NCBI GenBank assembly: GCA_023627715.1
Contig: JAMAHW010000031.1
Location: forward strand, 1 to 64,000
Reading direction: 5' to 3'
Origin: Periconia sp. R9002
Taxonomy: Eukaryota > Ascomycota > Dothideomycetes > Pleosporales > Periconiaceae
DNA: 64,000 nucleotides
Every line of letters starts with the position of its first letter. Position 1 is the first letter of the stretch. Made by a program: the position numbers and the translations under genes. Below, one piece after another: positions 23,328-33,257 of this stretch. The notes beneath the pieces were generated by a model. That model searched no databases. It was not told where the DNA came from and saw nothing but the letters and a program-made list of their open reading frames with translations.

Positions 23328-23939
23328 GCCATTGTTGCCCTCTAACTCCGCTTCCATCAACTCTAGGAGTTCAGCCACCTGGCGCCCCGCTTGATAGTAC
23401 ACCCATCCTGACTGAAAGTCCTTCTCTCGTTGCCCGAACGTTTCTCTGTTGGTACCCATATGGTGGGCTTCTTTACTGCCGGCATTCTCGGATGTCTTGC
23501 TAGTATAGCGCGTGGGGGTCAACGGCGGCGTAACTGTTCATACACCACCTCTCTATCTGCTTCTACATACTAATGGAGATTGATTCGAAGAGGTTGTAAT
23601 GGTTGTAAAAGTGATCTAGAGATATAACATATGCGTAGCACTACTATGTTGAAAGGTATAGTACCTTCGCATAATCTATAAAGAGTATACATAGTATGTA
23701 CAAGTATATTGTACACACCAGCTTACATGTCCGCATGTACGTACGAACATTGCTACTCTTAATGTACGCATGAAATTGAAGTATACCACGAGTAATTGTA
23801 AAAATTACATTCACACATGCATAAACAGATACAATCATGTAGGATATACTTTTGGTCAACCATTTCTGATATTCGAAATCTATTTCACAAACCCAGAATC
23901 ATTTTTCTCGCCACCGTAAACCACTCCTCTCTGTGCCAT
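23328..23939. other. Intergenic, AT-rich
   Basis: These bases hold the 3' flanks of the converging flanking regions. The part at 23640-23830 is rich in TA/GTAC motifs. I see no gene. Confidence 0.5.
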
Positions 23940-24974
23940 CTAGGCACGCACAGACTTGGCTTTCGCCTTCTTGCGCTTCTTCAGCGCGCAGTCCTCACCA
24001 TCTTCCTCGCCTTCCTCTTCCTCTTCCCTTCCCCTCTTCTGCTGCTTTGGCAGCAGCTTCTCAATGTCCTGCCGCTTGCGGACCTCCGCCGCAAGCTTGG
24101 CCTCCCACATCTTCCTCTCCTTCAACAACTCCGCCTCCCACTCCCGCTCCTTGGCCTCCAGCTCGATCCGGTGCTTCTGCACCATCTCTTCCTCGCGATC
24201 AATGGCGGCCACGACGTCCAGGATGCGGTTCTGCTCTAGTTGGCCCAGGCGCAGAACGAGGGAGGTGAGGCGGTCGCCCCATCCTTTGATGGTGGAGGCG
24301 ACGCATGAGATGAAGACTGGGGAATCGGTATTCGAAGAGACGACGTCTTCGAGGTTCTTTCCCGCATCGGTGATGGTCTCACTCAGGGCTTGTAAGCCGA
24401 CGTTGGGGTCGTCGTGGGATGAGGTGGTGCCAGCTTTCTTGGGTGCGAAGTCATCAAGGTTGATAAATGCAGCTGGGTCTTGGATGCCTTCTGTTTGGGC
24501 TCTGTCTTTGCCCTTGCTGCTGGTACGGCTGGTGCTGCTGCAGGTGCTGACGGTGGGGGAAAAGACATCGGCAAAGATTTCCAAGTCTGTCTGGAGTAAT
24601 GGGGAAGACGACGGAGGAGGGGTAATCGGATCGGGGGTACGCTGATGAGAAGGGGCCTCAGAGCCTGAGACGGGCTGCTTGCCTGCTTTGTTGGATTTGA
24701 CGGCCATGGCGAATACTATGGGGTTGGTGGGATTTATGGGCTTTGCGAAGATGGAGGAATTGACTTCGTTGGGAGCTGCGCTGACAGATTGTGGCGCAGT
24801 GGAAGATTCTTGCTGTCGTGTAGGTGGTACTGTACTCTTCCAGTCCAGAGATTTGGAGGTTTTGTAGGTGATGTTGTTGGTGCGACGAGTGTTGGCACCG
24901 AGAAATCCAGGAGGTGCGTTGTACTTCTTATAGGTCGTCTTCTTTTGGACGGGGCGGGTGGTTTTTGACGACAT
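23940..24974 (-). CDS. Hypothetical coiled-coil protein with basic tail
   Basis: This single exon encodes 344 residues, from the ATG at 24974 to the TAG at 23940. The first 200 residues are polar and low in complexity (Ser, Thr, Pro). A middle segment near residues 205-250 is more ordered. About residues 255-310 form a charged helix with heptad character, rich in Glu, Lys and Arg. The end is acidic then basic (EEEEEGEEDGED, KKRKKAKAK), which fits a nuclear localisation signal. No family was recognised. No signal peptide or membrane segment is visible. Confidence 0.6.
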   Translation of the reverse strand: MSSKTTRPVQKKTTYKKYNAPPGFLGANTRRTNNITYKTSKSLDWKSTVPPTRQQESSTAPQSVSAAPNEVNSSIFAKPINPTNPIVFAMAVKSNKAGKQPVSGSEAPSHQRTPDPITPPPSSSPLLQTDLEIFADVFSPTVSTCSSTSRTSSKGKDRAQTEGIQDPAAFINLDDFAPKKAGTTSSHDDPNVGLQALSETITDAGKNLEDVVSSNTDSPVFISCVASTIKGWGDRLTSLVLRLGQLEQNRILDVVAAIDREEEMVQKHRIELEAKEREWEAELLKERKMWEAKLAAEVRKRQDIEKLLPKQQKRGREEEEEGEEDGEDCALKKRKKAKAKSVRA

Positions 24975-25663
24975 AATGGAGATGGCTCACTCAATTCTTA
25001 GTGAATAGAGTGGTGCTTGCTATTGTAGGTGGAGGACAAATGGTTTTGATAGCCAGATGCTATTGTGGCTATTGTGGGTGCAGGACACAGACGGACCAAA
25101 TAAGGATTGTTGTTTTGAGCGCAGGACAGATGGTAGTTACAGAATACAGCTTGGTATTTTGGGCGCGGGATAGACGGTATTGACAAGTGACGAGCAGTTG
25201 AGGTCGAGCCTTTAGAGACGTAGAGCTGGGTTGTGGAGATGGTCGGTCGAGTAGCGAGTCGCGAGCGCGGCGTTATAAACAAGTTATTGTAGCAGCAAAC
25301 GCCCTCCAATTCGGTAAACCATTTTTTTGGGTGAGCGTCAACTTGCTGTGCTCTCTAAGCTGAAATGTGTGCAGTACCTCCGTGTCAAGACTGGAGATGT
25401 ATGAAAGCACCTTGTACCACCACGACTACGATTGGATGCGCTGAAGAACGAATGAAGCGGACAGTGCTGATCTTTTGCTTTTCTTATTGTATCTTCTTGA
25501 TCGCCTTGTTCCCCACTAAAACAGTCCTGGAAAGTCCAGAGCTATTTCCTGCGCCGTGCCTACCTAGTTGAATCTTATATATACTACATTGTTTTCGTGT
25601 CGAATCATGCTATTATACAGTCTGCCATACATATCAGACAGCCCTCGTCCCCTAGCCAATTGT
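24975..25663. other. Intergenic with imperfect 45-50 base repeats
   Basis: Between about 25021 and 25183 a unit containing TATTGTGG...GCAGGACAGA-TGG recurs about four times with many differences. The rest holds the promoter of the minus-strand gene to the left and the 3' flank of Mgr2. Confidence 0.5.
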
Positions 25664-26312
25664 CTAGTTCTTTTCGTCGCGCGAGTTTCGGGGGAACTGG
25701 TTTTGGCGAGGGAGGATAAGTGGTCGCCTATATGCTTTCGCAAAAGCTTCTGTAGCCATGGGGGAGCTGTCAGTGCGGATGGTGCTTCCAATCGCCATGA
25801 AAAACCTAGTGAAATACTATAAGCAAGGGCGTTGCATGAAGTGCAAACGGACTCACCCAAAGGTTGCTGCCGAACCCATCATGTACTGTCCCAGTGTCCG
25901 TAGCATTCCATTTGGTCCTGGTCCAAATCGCTTGTATAACGTCAATAAGTTGTTCATGGGTAATGCTGCGCCGCAACTTTTTCAAGTTCTTTTATAGGTT
26001 CGGATGCCACATACCATGATATTGGTGAAGCCTAGAGTGCTACTGTTAGTTGCTGGCTTCGATATATGATGAATCAAGACATACCAAATATGAAGCCGAT
26101 GATCAATCCGACCTGTACTATGTTAGGCAGTGCATAGCTGATAACGAGATGCGTCGTTGGTTACCGATCCACCCATCATCCCACCCATCTTGACTATTCC
26201 AATGCGTTAGCAAATCTTTGTTTATAGTGGCGCAAATGCGCTCTCACGTACGCTTGTCAATGGTAGAAGGGCCATGTCGGCCTTGGGGCATCGAACCAAC
26301 AGGAACAGGCAT
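25664..26312 (-). CDS. MGR2: Mgr2/Romo1-family subunit of the mitochondrial TIM23 translocase
   Basis: Six short exons on the minus strand (26252-26312, 26165-26193, 26085-26112, 26015-26031, 25857-25930, 25664-25805) join in frame to 116 residues. Introns are 58, 52, 53, 84 and 51 bases, with GT donors and AG acceptors throughout. The product has the family core: KMGGMMGGS, a first membrane hairpin VGLIIGFIFG, then GPGPNGMLRTLGQYMMGSAA and a second helix TFGFFMAIGSTIRTDS. In yeast Mgr2 couples TIM21 to TIM23 and gates lateral release of proteins into the inner membrane. The C-terminal tail, rich in Arg and Pro, varies in the family. The start ATG at 26312 gives the usual short polar N-terminus. 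No single frame exceeds one exon, so simple ORF scans miss this gene. Confidence 0.9.
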
Positions 26313-27171
26313 AATGTCAAGTACGTCTGTAGTTTGAGTTATGGCGAGGATAGATGGAGGAAACACGATGTGTTCGAACTAGGGCGTCGATGATGCTGCT
26401 GGCAGAGCTCTCGGACCACCACCACCACCACCACCAGTCGCAGGCCGACGCACATGCGATGCCAAGACATCAAATCATGTGAGATGTACATTCATCAGAT
26501 TTATTCGTTATTTCATCGCTGCACGGTACGGAATGCTGCATATAGGGAATGCTGGCTTATTACCTAGCCCATGCTATTTGTATTTACATTGTTTGCTGTT
26601 TGTTGTGTCGATGATTGTAATTCCGGCAGCTTGAGGACATCAGTCTAAGCATCTCACGTGCAGCCAAGAGTCCCCCGGAGTTGTCGTTGATCCTCCTCAG
26701 ACCTCACACGTTGAAGTCCATCGTTCATCGCCGCCCATCCCGTACGCCCACAGTCCATCATAGGCACTACGTCTCCATCGCCCGTCCTCGCCTTGACCTT
26801 GCTGTTGTCACCACCATCGCCATCGCCTTCGCCCCAGTCCCAAAGGGTCTGACGTCGCGGCACCATCTCCACGAAACGCACACGACAGCCATCCGCGGCG
26901 CGACCGAACGTCAGCGACTCCTTACCCCGTTGTGCCGCCCGTTTGTGATACTACCCCAGGTTTTGGCCAGCGTATAAGTGGCAGCTTGCATTGCTGTTGC
27001 TTTCGTTGCTGCCGTCGTTACCCACTCTCCCTTGTTGGCACGCTTCAATAGCGCTAGAGCGACGGCCCAGGGAGTCGATCGCCAAAAAGAGACAAGAAAA
27101 GTGACGGAGCCTTCCACCACACCCACCACCGACCTCGCGGCAGTCACAGTCACGCCGCACCTTCACCTTCC
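26313..27171. other. Divergent promoter region between Mgr2 and the FHA protein gene
   Basis: These 859 bases contain a (CCA)n run at about 26415-26436. The right half is GC-richer and probably includes the 5' leader of the plus-strand gene. I see no separate gene. Confidence 0.5.
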
Positions 27172-29416
27172 ATGACTGCCGTCGCTCCGCCCGTGAATTA
27201 TCAGAACAGATGGACGGGTAACACTACCAACGGCACGCCCGACGAGTTCAGACCCATGTTTATGCCCCGGAAAAGCGCACAACGTTCCAACTCGTCGTCC
27301 TCCTTGTCCTCGCAGGCGTCCACGACCTCTACCGTCTCCACTGCCTCCTCGCAAGCCAACGCAGCAGCGCCGCAGACCACTCCCAGCGAAAACTCAACCT
27401 GGGCTTCACGCAAAAAGGCGCCAAGAGGGCTATGGCCAGCGACAAAAACTGAGCCTGTCTCCGGTATCATCACCAACACCCGTCCGCAATCCATCGCCTC
27501 TGCCAGCTCAGGCCCCTCTGCCACTTCGGCTATGACCGCATTGCATTCCCCCGCACCCATGGTGCCCTCTCAACACAATGGCGCGGTGCAGACACAACAG
27601 AATGGTGCACCCCGCGCGCAACAGCCGCAGGAGCCACAGGCCATATTACATCTGATTCCAATGAATGGTACTTTTGACCGCAAAACGATTACCGTACCTT
27701 TCTTCCCGGATGTGCTTCGCATTGGTCGACAGACCAACAACAAAACTATCCCCACCCCGTTGAACGGTTATTTCGATTCGAAAGTCCTGTCAAGGTCTCA
27801 CGCAGAGGTATGGGCTGATAGGAATGGCAAGGTATGGATACGAGATGTGAAGTCGTCAAATGGTACCTTCGTCAACGGACAACGACTTTCGCAGGAGAAC
27901 CGTGACTCTGACCCTCATGAACTCCGTGAGCAAGACGTGCTCGAACTTGGTATCGACATTGTTAGCGAGGATCAAAGGACCGTTGTTCACCATAAAGTCG
28001 CGGCGCGCGTCGAACACGCTGGCATTTATGCAAATACTGGAAATAGCATGATGGATCTTAATTTCAGTGAACTTGATGGGTCACAGATGTCGAACTATGG
28101 CGGTTCGAACGGTCAACAGCAATTGGCCCAAATGCGTGGCCGAACTCCAAGTCAAAGTTCCGTAAACAGCCAAAGGCTCCAGGGACCAGGAGGTGCAATG
28201 GCGAACAATGTCAACGGCATGCAACAGCCGAGGCACCCCAATTTCTGGTTGCAGCCCATCACTATGGAGCAAGTAGTCAAGAAGCTTAATGTAAGTCCAT
28301 GGCCAAGTAAAAACTACCATGTACTAATCGTTGCAGGCTGAAATTAAATCTGCGAGGCAACAATCTCAAGATCTCAAGCAAGCTCACTCTTATATCAACG
28401 CCATTTTAGCCACAGAACCCAACAAGGAACAAACGAAACCTTCTCCCATCAACCCAATCAAGATCTCACCCATCAAGGATATCAATCTCAAGGCAAGATT
28501 TTCTGATCCGCCTGCACCTCCGCCTCAGCAACCGTTGCCTGAGAAACCAGATGCGCATTCATCCCTTAGGAGATCCGATACGGAGCGGCCCAAGATCAAC
28601 GGTTCACCTGTGCGTTCAGATGCCCAAATGTCTAGCCTCAACGAGGCCCTGCAAAATGCCAAGAAAGAGATGGAATCTCAGAGCATTCGGCTGCGTAATC
28701 TAGAAGCTCTTTTGAATGAAGAACGCCGAGCCAGAGAAGATGCCGAAGAGCGGGCCAATCGCCTTGAGCGGGAGCGTGCAGTGGAAGAGCCAGAAGCACC
28801 TGATGAGGCACACAAATCTGAAGCCCTGCATGATGCAGAGGATAGCGAAACCGAGACAATTGTTGCCAACGGTTCACCTACTTCTACCAAAGCAGACACT
28901 GCTGCTGCCCGACTTCAGCAAAAGCTTGATATAATGATGTCTGAAATGAGTGAGCTACGGATACAGATGGAAACATATCGTGAGCGAGCCGAAACTGCTG
29001 AAGCCGATCGCAAGAGCTTGGCCGAGATGATTGAAAATATCAGGCAAGATAATGCGAAGAAGTCCAACAAGCGCAGAAGCAGGGGTGATAGCGACCCTGT
29101 CGAAGATGCTATCCCAATGGGTGACGGCCAAGACAACGACCCAGAAGAGTCGGAAGAGGGCGAGATCCTAATCATCAACGAAGATGTAGAAGACGACAAC
29201 ACGCAAACACTGATAAGGAGAGCAGTGCAAAACGGTAGACCAGTTCAAGAAACTGAAGAGCCAGTTGTGAAAATTCCTAGCGTTCTTACAACCCGCCCAA
29301 ACCGCAACGAAATTGCACTAGCTCACGGAGCTCCGGCAGTCTCTATCTTGACAGTGGTCGCTCTTGGTGTGGCAGTCATGGCTTGGTTAAATAATTACCC
29401 AAAAGTGGATCGCTGA
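27172..29416 (+). CDS. pro45: FHA-domain tail-anchored protein, SLMAP/Far9-Far10/PRO45 homologue (STRIPAK)
   Basis: Two exons (27172-28290, 28337-29416) with a 46-base intron encode 732 residues. An FHA phosphothreonine-binding domain lies at about residues 157-275, with RIGRQ (183-187), SRSHAEV (207-213) and SSNGTFVNG (228-236). A Ser/Gln-rich N-terminus precedes it. The C-terminal half is coiled coil (about 480-640), followed by an acidic stretch and one membrane helix at about 707-723 close to the end, a tail anchor. This layout is that of mammalian SLMAP, yeast Far9/Far10 and Sordaria PRO45, the membrane subunit of the STRIPAK phosphatase-kinase complex that controls septation, fruiting and hyphal fusion in fungi. 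The assignment rests on architecture more than on sequence motifs. Confidence 0.82.
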
Positions 29417-30371
29417 TCGGGGGGCACTTCGAAGTCCTTGCAGATCATAGCACCACTGCTGCCTACACATTCGAGAGAGGCACAGGGCTTCGGTCACACT
29501 GCTACACAACTAATGGATCCGGTGTCTCTGCAGGTTCGGGCGGCACTGTCTTAAACGAAAAAATGAAGCCTCGGCAAGATTCAGGCTCTAGTATGAGCTA
29601 CGAATAAATTACACTATTTTGCTTTCTGGACGACAAACATTTCGCGTACAAGGACAACGTCACAGGAGGTTGATCAGGCATATGCCGTTGAAGAGATCTT
29701 AAACTCTCGATTCAGTCTATCACGATTTTACAAACGGTGTTCGCTATGGAGAATCATATATACGGACGTCCACGCATACATAACATACAACATTTCTCTT
29801 GGCTCTATTCGGTTATCTAAATCCTCCGTCATTCCCTCTGGGCGTACAAAAGCGGAACTGGGTACGGATCAAGGGCTTTTCCTTGCATTTTCGGGTGCGG
29901 GCGCATCTTCCAGTGTTCACACTGCGTGGGTTTCCTTTGTTCTTCTCTTTTTCTTGAATTGGGATCATGGGCGTGGCGTTTGGTGTGAATGTCTAATGTG
30001 CCGGTCGGCACTTTTTTGGATGCAATTGAACTGGCGGAGCAAGCATCATTCATGGGAAGCTATTCACCAGGCATACTTTCTGGACGTGCAGCACATTCAT
30101 TAGAATGAGGTCGCTACGACCACTGTTTCCTTTGTTCTTGGACGCTCTTTTGTCAGTGGGTAGGATGGAGTAGCTATTTTCCAACTTCAATTATACATAT
30201 TTTACTTCCATGCTACCATTGCACTTATCGCTGCCACTGAGCAGTGTGTTCTATATCGGAAGCTGCATGTTCATGCTAAGTTACTTGGCCTGCAGCAGCT
30301 TCCAATACAGATGTCTACGTATATTCATGGGACAGTACCAGAGAAACATGGTCCTTCAGACATTCATCCCT
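29417..30371. other. Intergenic, convergent 3' flanks
   Basis: This is the tail-to-tail spacer between the FHA gene and the lipoyltransferase gene. I see no gene or strong repeat. Confidence 0.5.
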
Positions 30372-31106
30372 CTATACAACATTCCCAATATTCTCCTCTG
30401 CCATGAATTCCTCAGCATCCCTCCGCTCCACGACTTCCACTCCCAATCTCTCTCCCACCTCTCTCACAAATACCTCTCCAACCTCCCTCACCCCAACTCC
30501 ACTGACGCCCTCTTTCTGGAAACTTGTAGTCTTCTTTCCCTCCAACCCACAAGCCACAATCCTATCAAACCACCAAAGATCCGTACCCACGTTCAACCCA
30601 ACTCCATGACTCGTGATATTCCTCCTCATATGCACGCCTAACGCCGCAATCTTATCATCCGGCGTCGTCCACACACCCGTATGCTCCGTGGTCATCGCCT
30701 TGATCCCATAGTGCGCACACGTCGCGATGAGCGATTTTTCAAGCACGCAAACGTAGTCTCGTGGTGTCAGACGGTGCGTTTTAAGATCTATGATAGGATA
30801 TGCGACGAGTTGGCCCGGGCCGTGGAAAGTCGTTTGGCCGCCTCGCAGCGCTTCCGCGAAGTCGGCACGACCTTCGGTTTTGAGAAATCGTTGCTGTTCT
30901 GGTGTGACGGTGCCAATCTCACGGCGTCCGCAGGTGTAGACGGGTGTAAATTCACCAGTTATAACGTGTGGGGGTGGAGCTGGGAGGTTTGAAGGTGGCT
31001 TGGAGCGGAGAAAGCGGGTAACGAGGGACTCTTGGAGGGCGGCGGCCGTGCGGTAGGATGTTGGAGAAGGGAAGTGAAGGTGCAGGAGAGACCGCGCTGG
31101 GCCCAT
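30372..31106 (-). CDS. LIP2: Octanoyl (lipoyl) transferase, mitochondrial
   Basis: This intronless gene encodes 244 residues from the ATG at 31106. LipB-family enzymes move octanoate from acyl carrier protein to the lipoyl domains of 2-oxoacid dehydrogenases and the glycine cleavage H protein, the first step of lipoate assembly in mitochondria. Visible motifs are the signature RGGQTTFHGPGQLVAYPI and the downstream KIAALGVHMRRNITSHGVGLNV, which contains the conserved lysine. HGPGQ and ITSHGVGLNV are invariant in the family. The usual catalytic Cys near the C-terminal domain is represented by VACGLEGKKTTS. The short N-terminus could act as presequence. It is head-to-head with POP7, 185 bases apart. 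Confidence 0.93.
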   Translation of the reverse strand: MGPARSLLHLHFPSPTSYRTAAALQESLVTRFLRSKPPSNLPAPPPHVITGEFTPVYTCGRREIGTVTPEQQRFLKTEGRADFAEALRGGQTTFHGPGQLVAYPIIDLKTHRLTPRDYVCVLEKSLIATCAHYGIKAMTTEHTGVWTTPDDKIAALGVHMRRNITSHGVGLNVGTDLWWFDRIVACGLEGKKTTSFQKEGVSGVGVREVGEVFVREVGERLGVEVVERRDAEEFMAEENIGNVV

Positions 31107-31291
31107 TTTCTCGTTCTATCAGTGTCACCGGCACATTATATTGATGTTTCCATTGATATCTGTTGGTGATGGTTGGTTGGATCATTGAAGCTTTATCGAT
31201 AAGAAAAGTTCGGAACGCGTCAATTGTGACTTCCTTCGCCGGAAGTAACCAGCAACGCGACATCACCAACTTCTCCTACACATTTGCAGTC
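31107..31291. promoter_or_regulatory. Bidirectional promoter of LIP2 and POP7
   Basis: Only 185 bases separate the two divergent start codons. Both core promoters and 5' leaders must fit here. No TATA box is evident. Confidence 0.6.
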
Positions 31292-32290
31292 ATGGGTAAA
31301 AAGCGATCGATTGACGGGAAGGTCAAATCTGTAAAGGCTTCCTCGGGGTCCTCAAAGTCGTTTAGTCGCTCTGCGGGTGCGGCGCAACTCCATAAGACAC
31401 CGCCGAACGCACAACCGCCACCACCAACGAAATCTAGCAATTCTGGAAACACATTTGAGCCGCAAGGAACACCAGCAACGAAAAAGCAAAAGCTCGAGAA
31501 TCGAATAACTGCCGCTCCGCCGTCACGAAACCAAAATCCACCGAAACCTTCCAAATCCGAACCGCAAACCAACCATGCTCGACGTTCTAAACAACCCAGA
31601 CTACCTGATCGTACGTTATGAATGTCTTGTATTGAAATGATATACTAATTGTGCTATTCAGACGTTAAAATTCACAAACGGCCCCTCCTCCACCCCGCAC
31701 CACCCTCTCCATTCGCTTCCTCGTCCAACCCAAAAACACTCTACATAACGCACACCTCTCCCTTCATCCCAACCATAAAACGTGTGCGCCGCCTCTTATC
31801 TGAGATCTCCAAAAGACAACAGCAATGCGCTTCTTCACACCGGCATTCTCGCTTTCACCAACGACACGATAACAAGACGCAACAGCGTAGTAGACCTCTA
31901 GAAGCGAACGGTCGTCTCCAACCCGCAGATGTCGAGAGAGAAATTGCAGAAGGGATCGGACAGTCGAAGGTTGCGGTGGACGAAGAAGAAGTGTTTTTGA
32001 AAGCTACGGGTAGGGCTATCGAGAGAGCGTTGCAATTTGGTGTTCATTTCCAGGGAGAGGATGATTGCAAGGTAAGGATCGAGATGGGGAGTGTGCAGGC
32101 GATTGACGATATTCAAATACCGCGAAACAATAAGAAGGGTGGCGATAATAGGGAGAGCGAGACAGGTGAGAAAGGTAGAAACGACAGTGAAGGGTCGAAG
32201 AAGAGCGCGAATATGTTGAAGGATGAGGATATCCCGGAGAGTAGGATGCGGACTCTAAGCTCGATTACTGTAGCTGTAGGGCTGAAGTGA
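31292..32290 (+). CDS. POP7: RNase P/MRP protein subunit Pop7 (Rpp20 family)
   Basis: Two exons (31292-31610, 31662-32290) with a 51-base intron (GTACGT donor, CTAAT branch-like site, CAG acceptor) encode 315 residues. The start ATG at 31292 gives a basic, Ser/Pro-rich N-terminus of about 105 residues. The conserved core begins with VKIHKRPLL and includes YITHTSPFIPTIKRVRRLL, then a block with LKATGRAIERALQFGVHF and VRIEMGSVQAIDDI, and ends with ESRMRTLSSITVAVGL. This matches the Alba-like Pop7/Rpp20 fold that binds, with Pop6, the P3 arm of RNase P and RNase MRP RNA in the nucleus. The core is interrupted by a low-complexity insert. The length exceeds yeast Pop7 (about 140 residues) but agrees with larger fungal members. 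Confidence 0.85.
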
Positions 32291-33257
32291 ACCATGAGCA
32301 TTTTCACGTCGGTTACGGAAGGGTGAATCGAGATGTGAATCAATGGGAGATAGTTACTATATATGAATATGATACCCAATAATCAGATGAGAGCATTGTA
32401 TTTTTTTTTGGTTTGAACTATTAGGAGGGGTTCTAGTTCGACAAAAACAAGATCCAAAAGTAAGAACCAAAAAAGGCGGACCACCTTTGGTACCAAAATG
32501 AGAGCATTGTATATCATACCACTGTTAACGTATTCGCAGTACATGCATCTTACAACAACAACCAATGGACGATTATCACATCACACACATTATATGCATT
32601 ATATGTGCTGCCATGTATCGTGGTAGAGCGAGGTGACCATAATATAAGAGGATGAGTACATATGTAGGTCTACAACTACATGACACTGAGAAAATATATG
32701 CTGATGACATAGACGCTGGTGTTGGACAGAAGAGGCGGCGTTAAGAAACTGATGGAGAACATTCTACTCAGCGAGTACCATACACGATAAAACTTGAGCG
32801 AAGGCCGTTTAAGCGCCCTACTCTTGTGCATCCCAAAACACCGAGCCACGAAGAGAAAAAGAAAGAGGTGGTTCCTGTACCGCTACCTTCCAGTGAAGAG
32901 ATGGACACCAAACCTATGTTCCCTACGCCGTATACTACATACATGTAGAAAGATAAATCTACGACGTTTACACGTCACGTACGATTGTAAGAATGTTTAG
33001 TATAGATGTATAACGTATGCGTAACATGTCTGGATTACTTTACTAATTAATTTTAATCTTTAAAGCAGCGTAGCAGTAGTATAGACGAAAAAGCATGATA
33101 GGAATAAATGATGTCTGACGACTACATGTCACATGGTGGTATGCGACGAAAATGAGGTACATGAAGCAGATCAAGCAAACAAAAGATTAATATCGAAGAT
33201 CATAGAAGGAAGGATAAGGTGTTGACCAACACGATGTAAGCTGATGTCGCCAAGGAA
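32291..33257. other. Intergenic, AT-rich
   Basis: This is the convergent spacer between POP7 and ERG4. The element GAGAGCATTGTA occurs twice (about 32390 and 32500), as a diverged short repeat. No gene was found. Confidence 0.5.
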
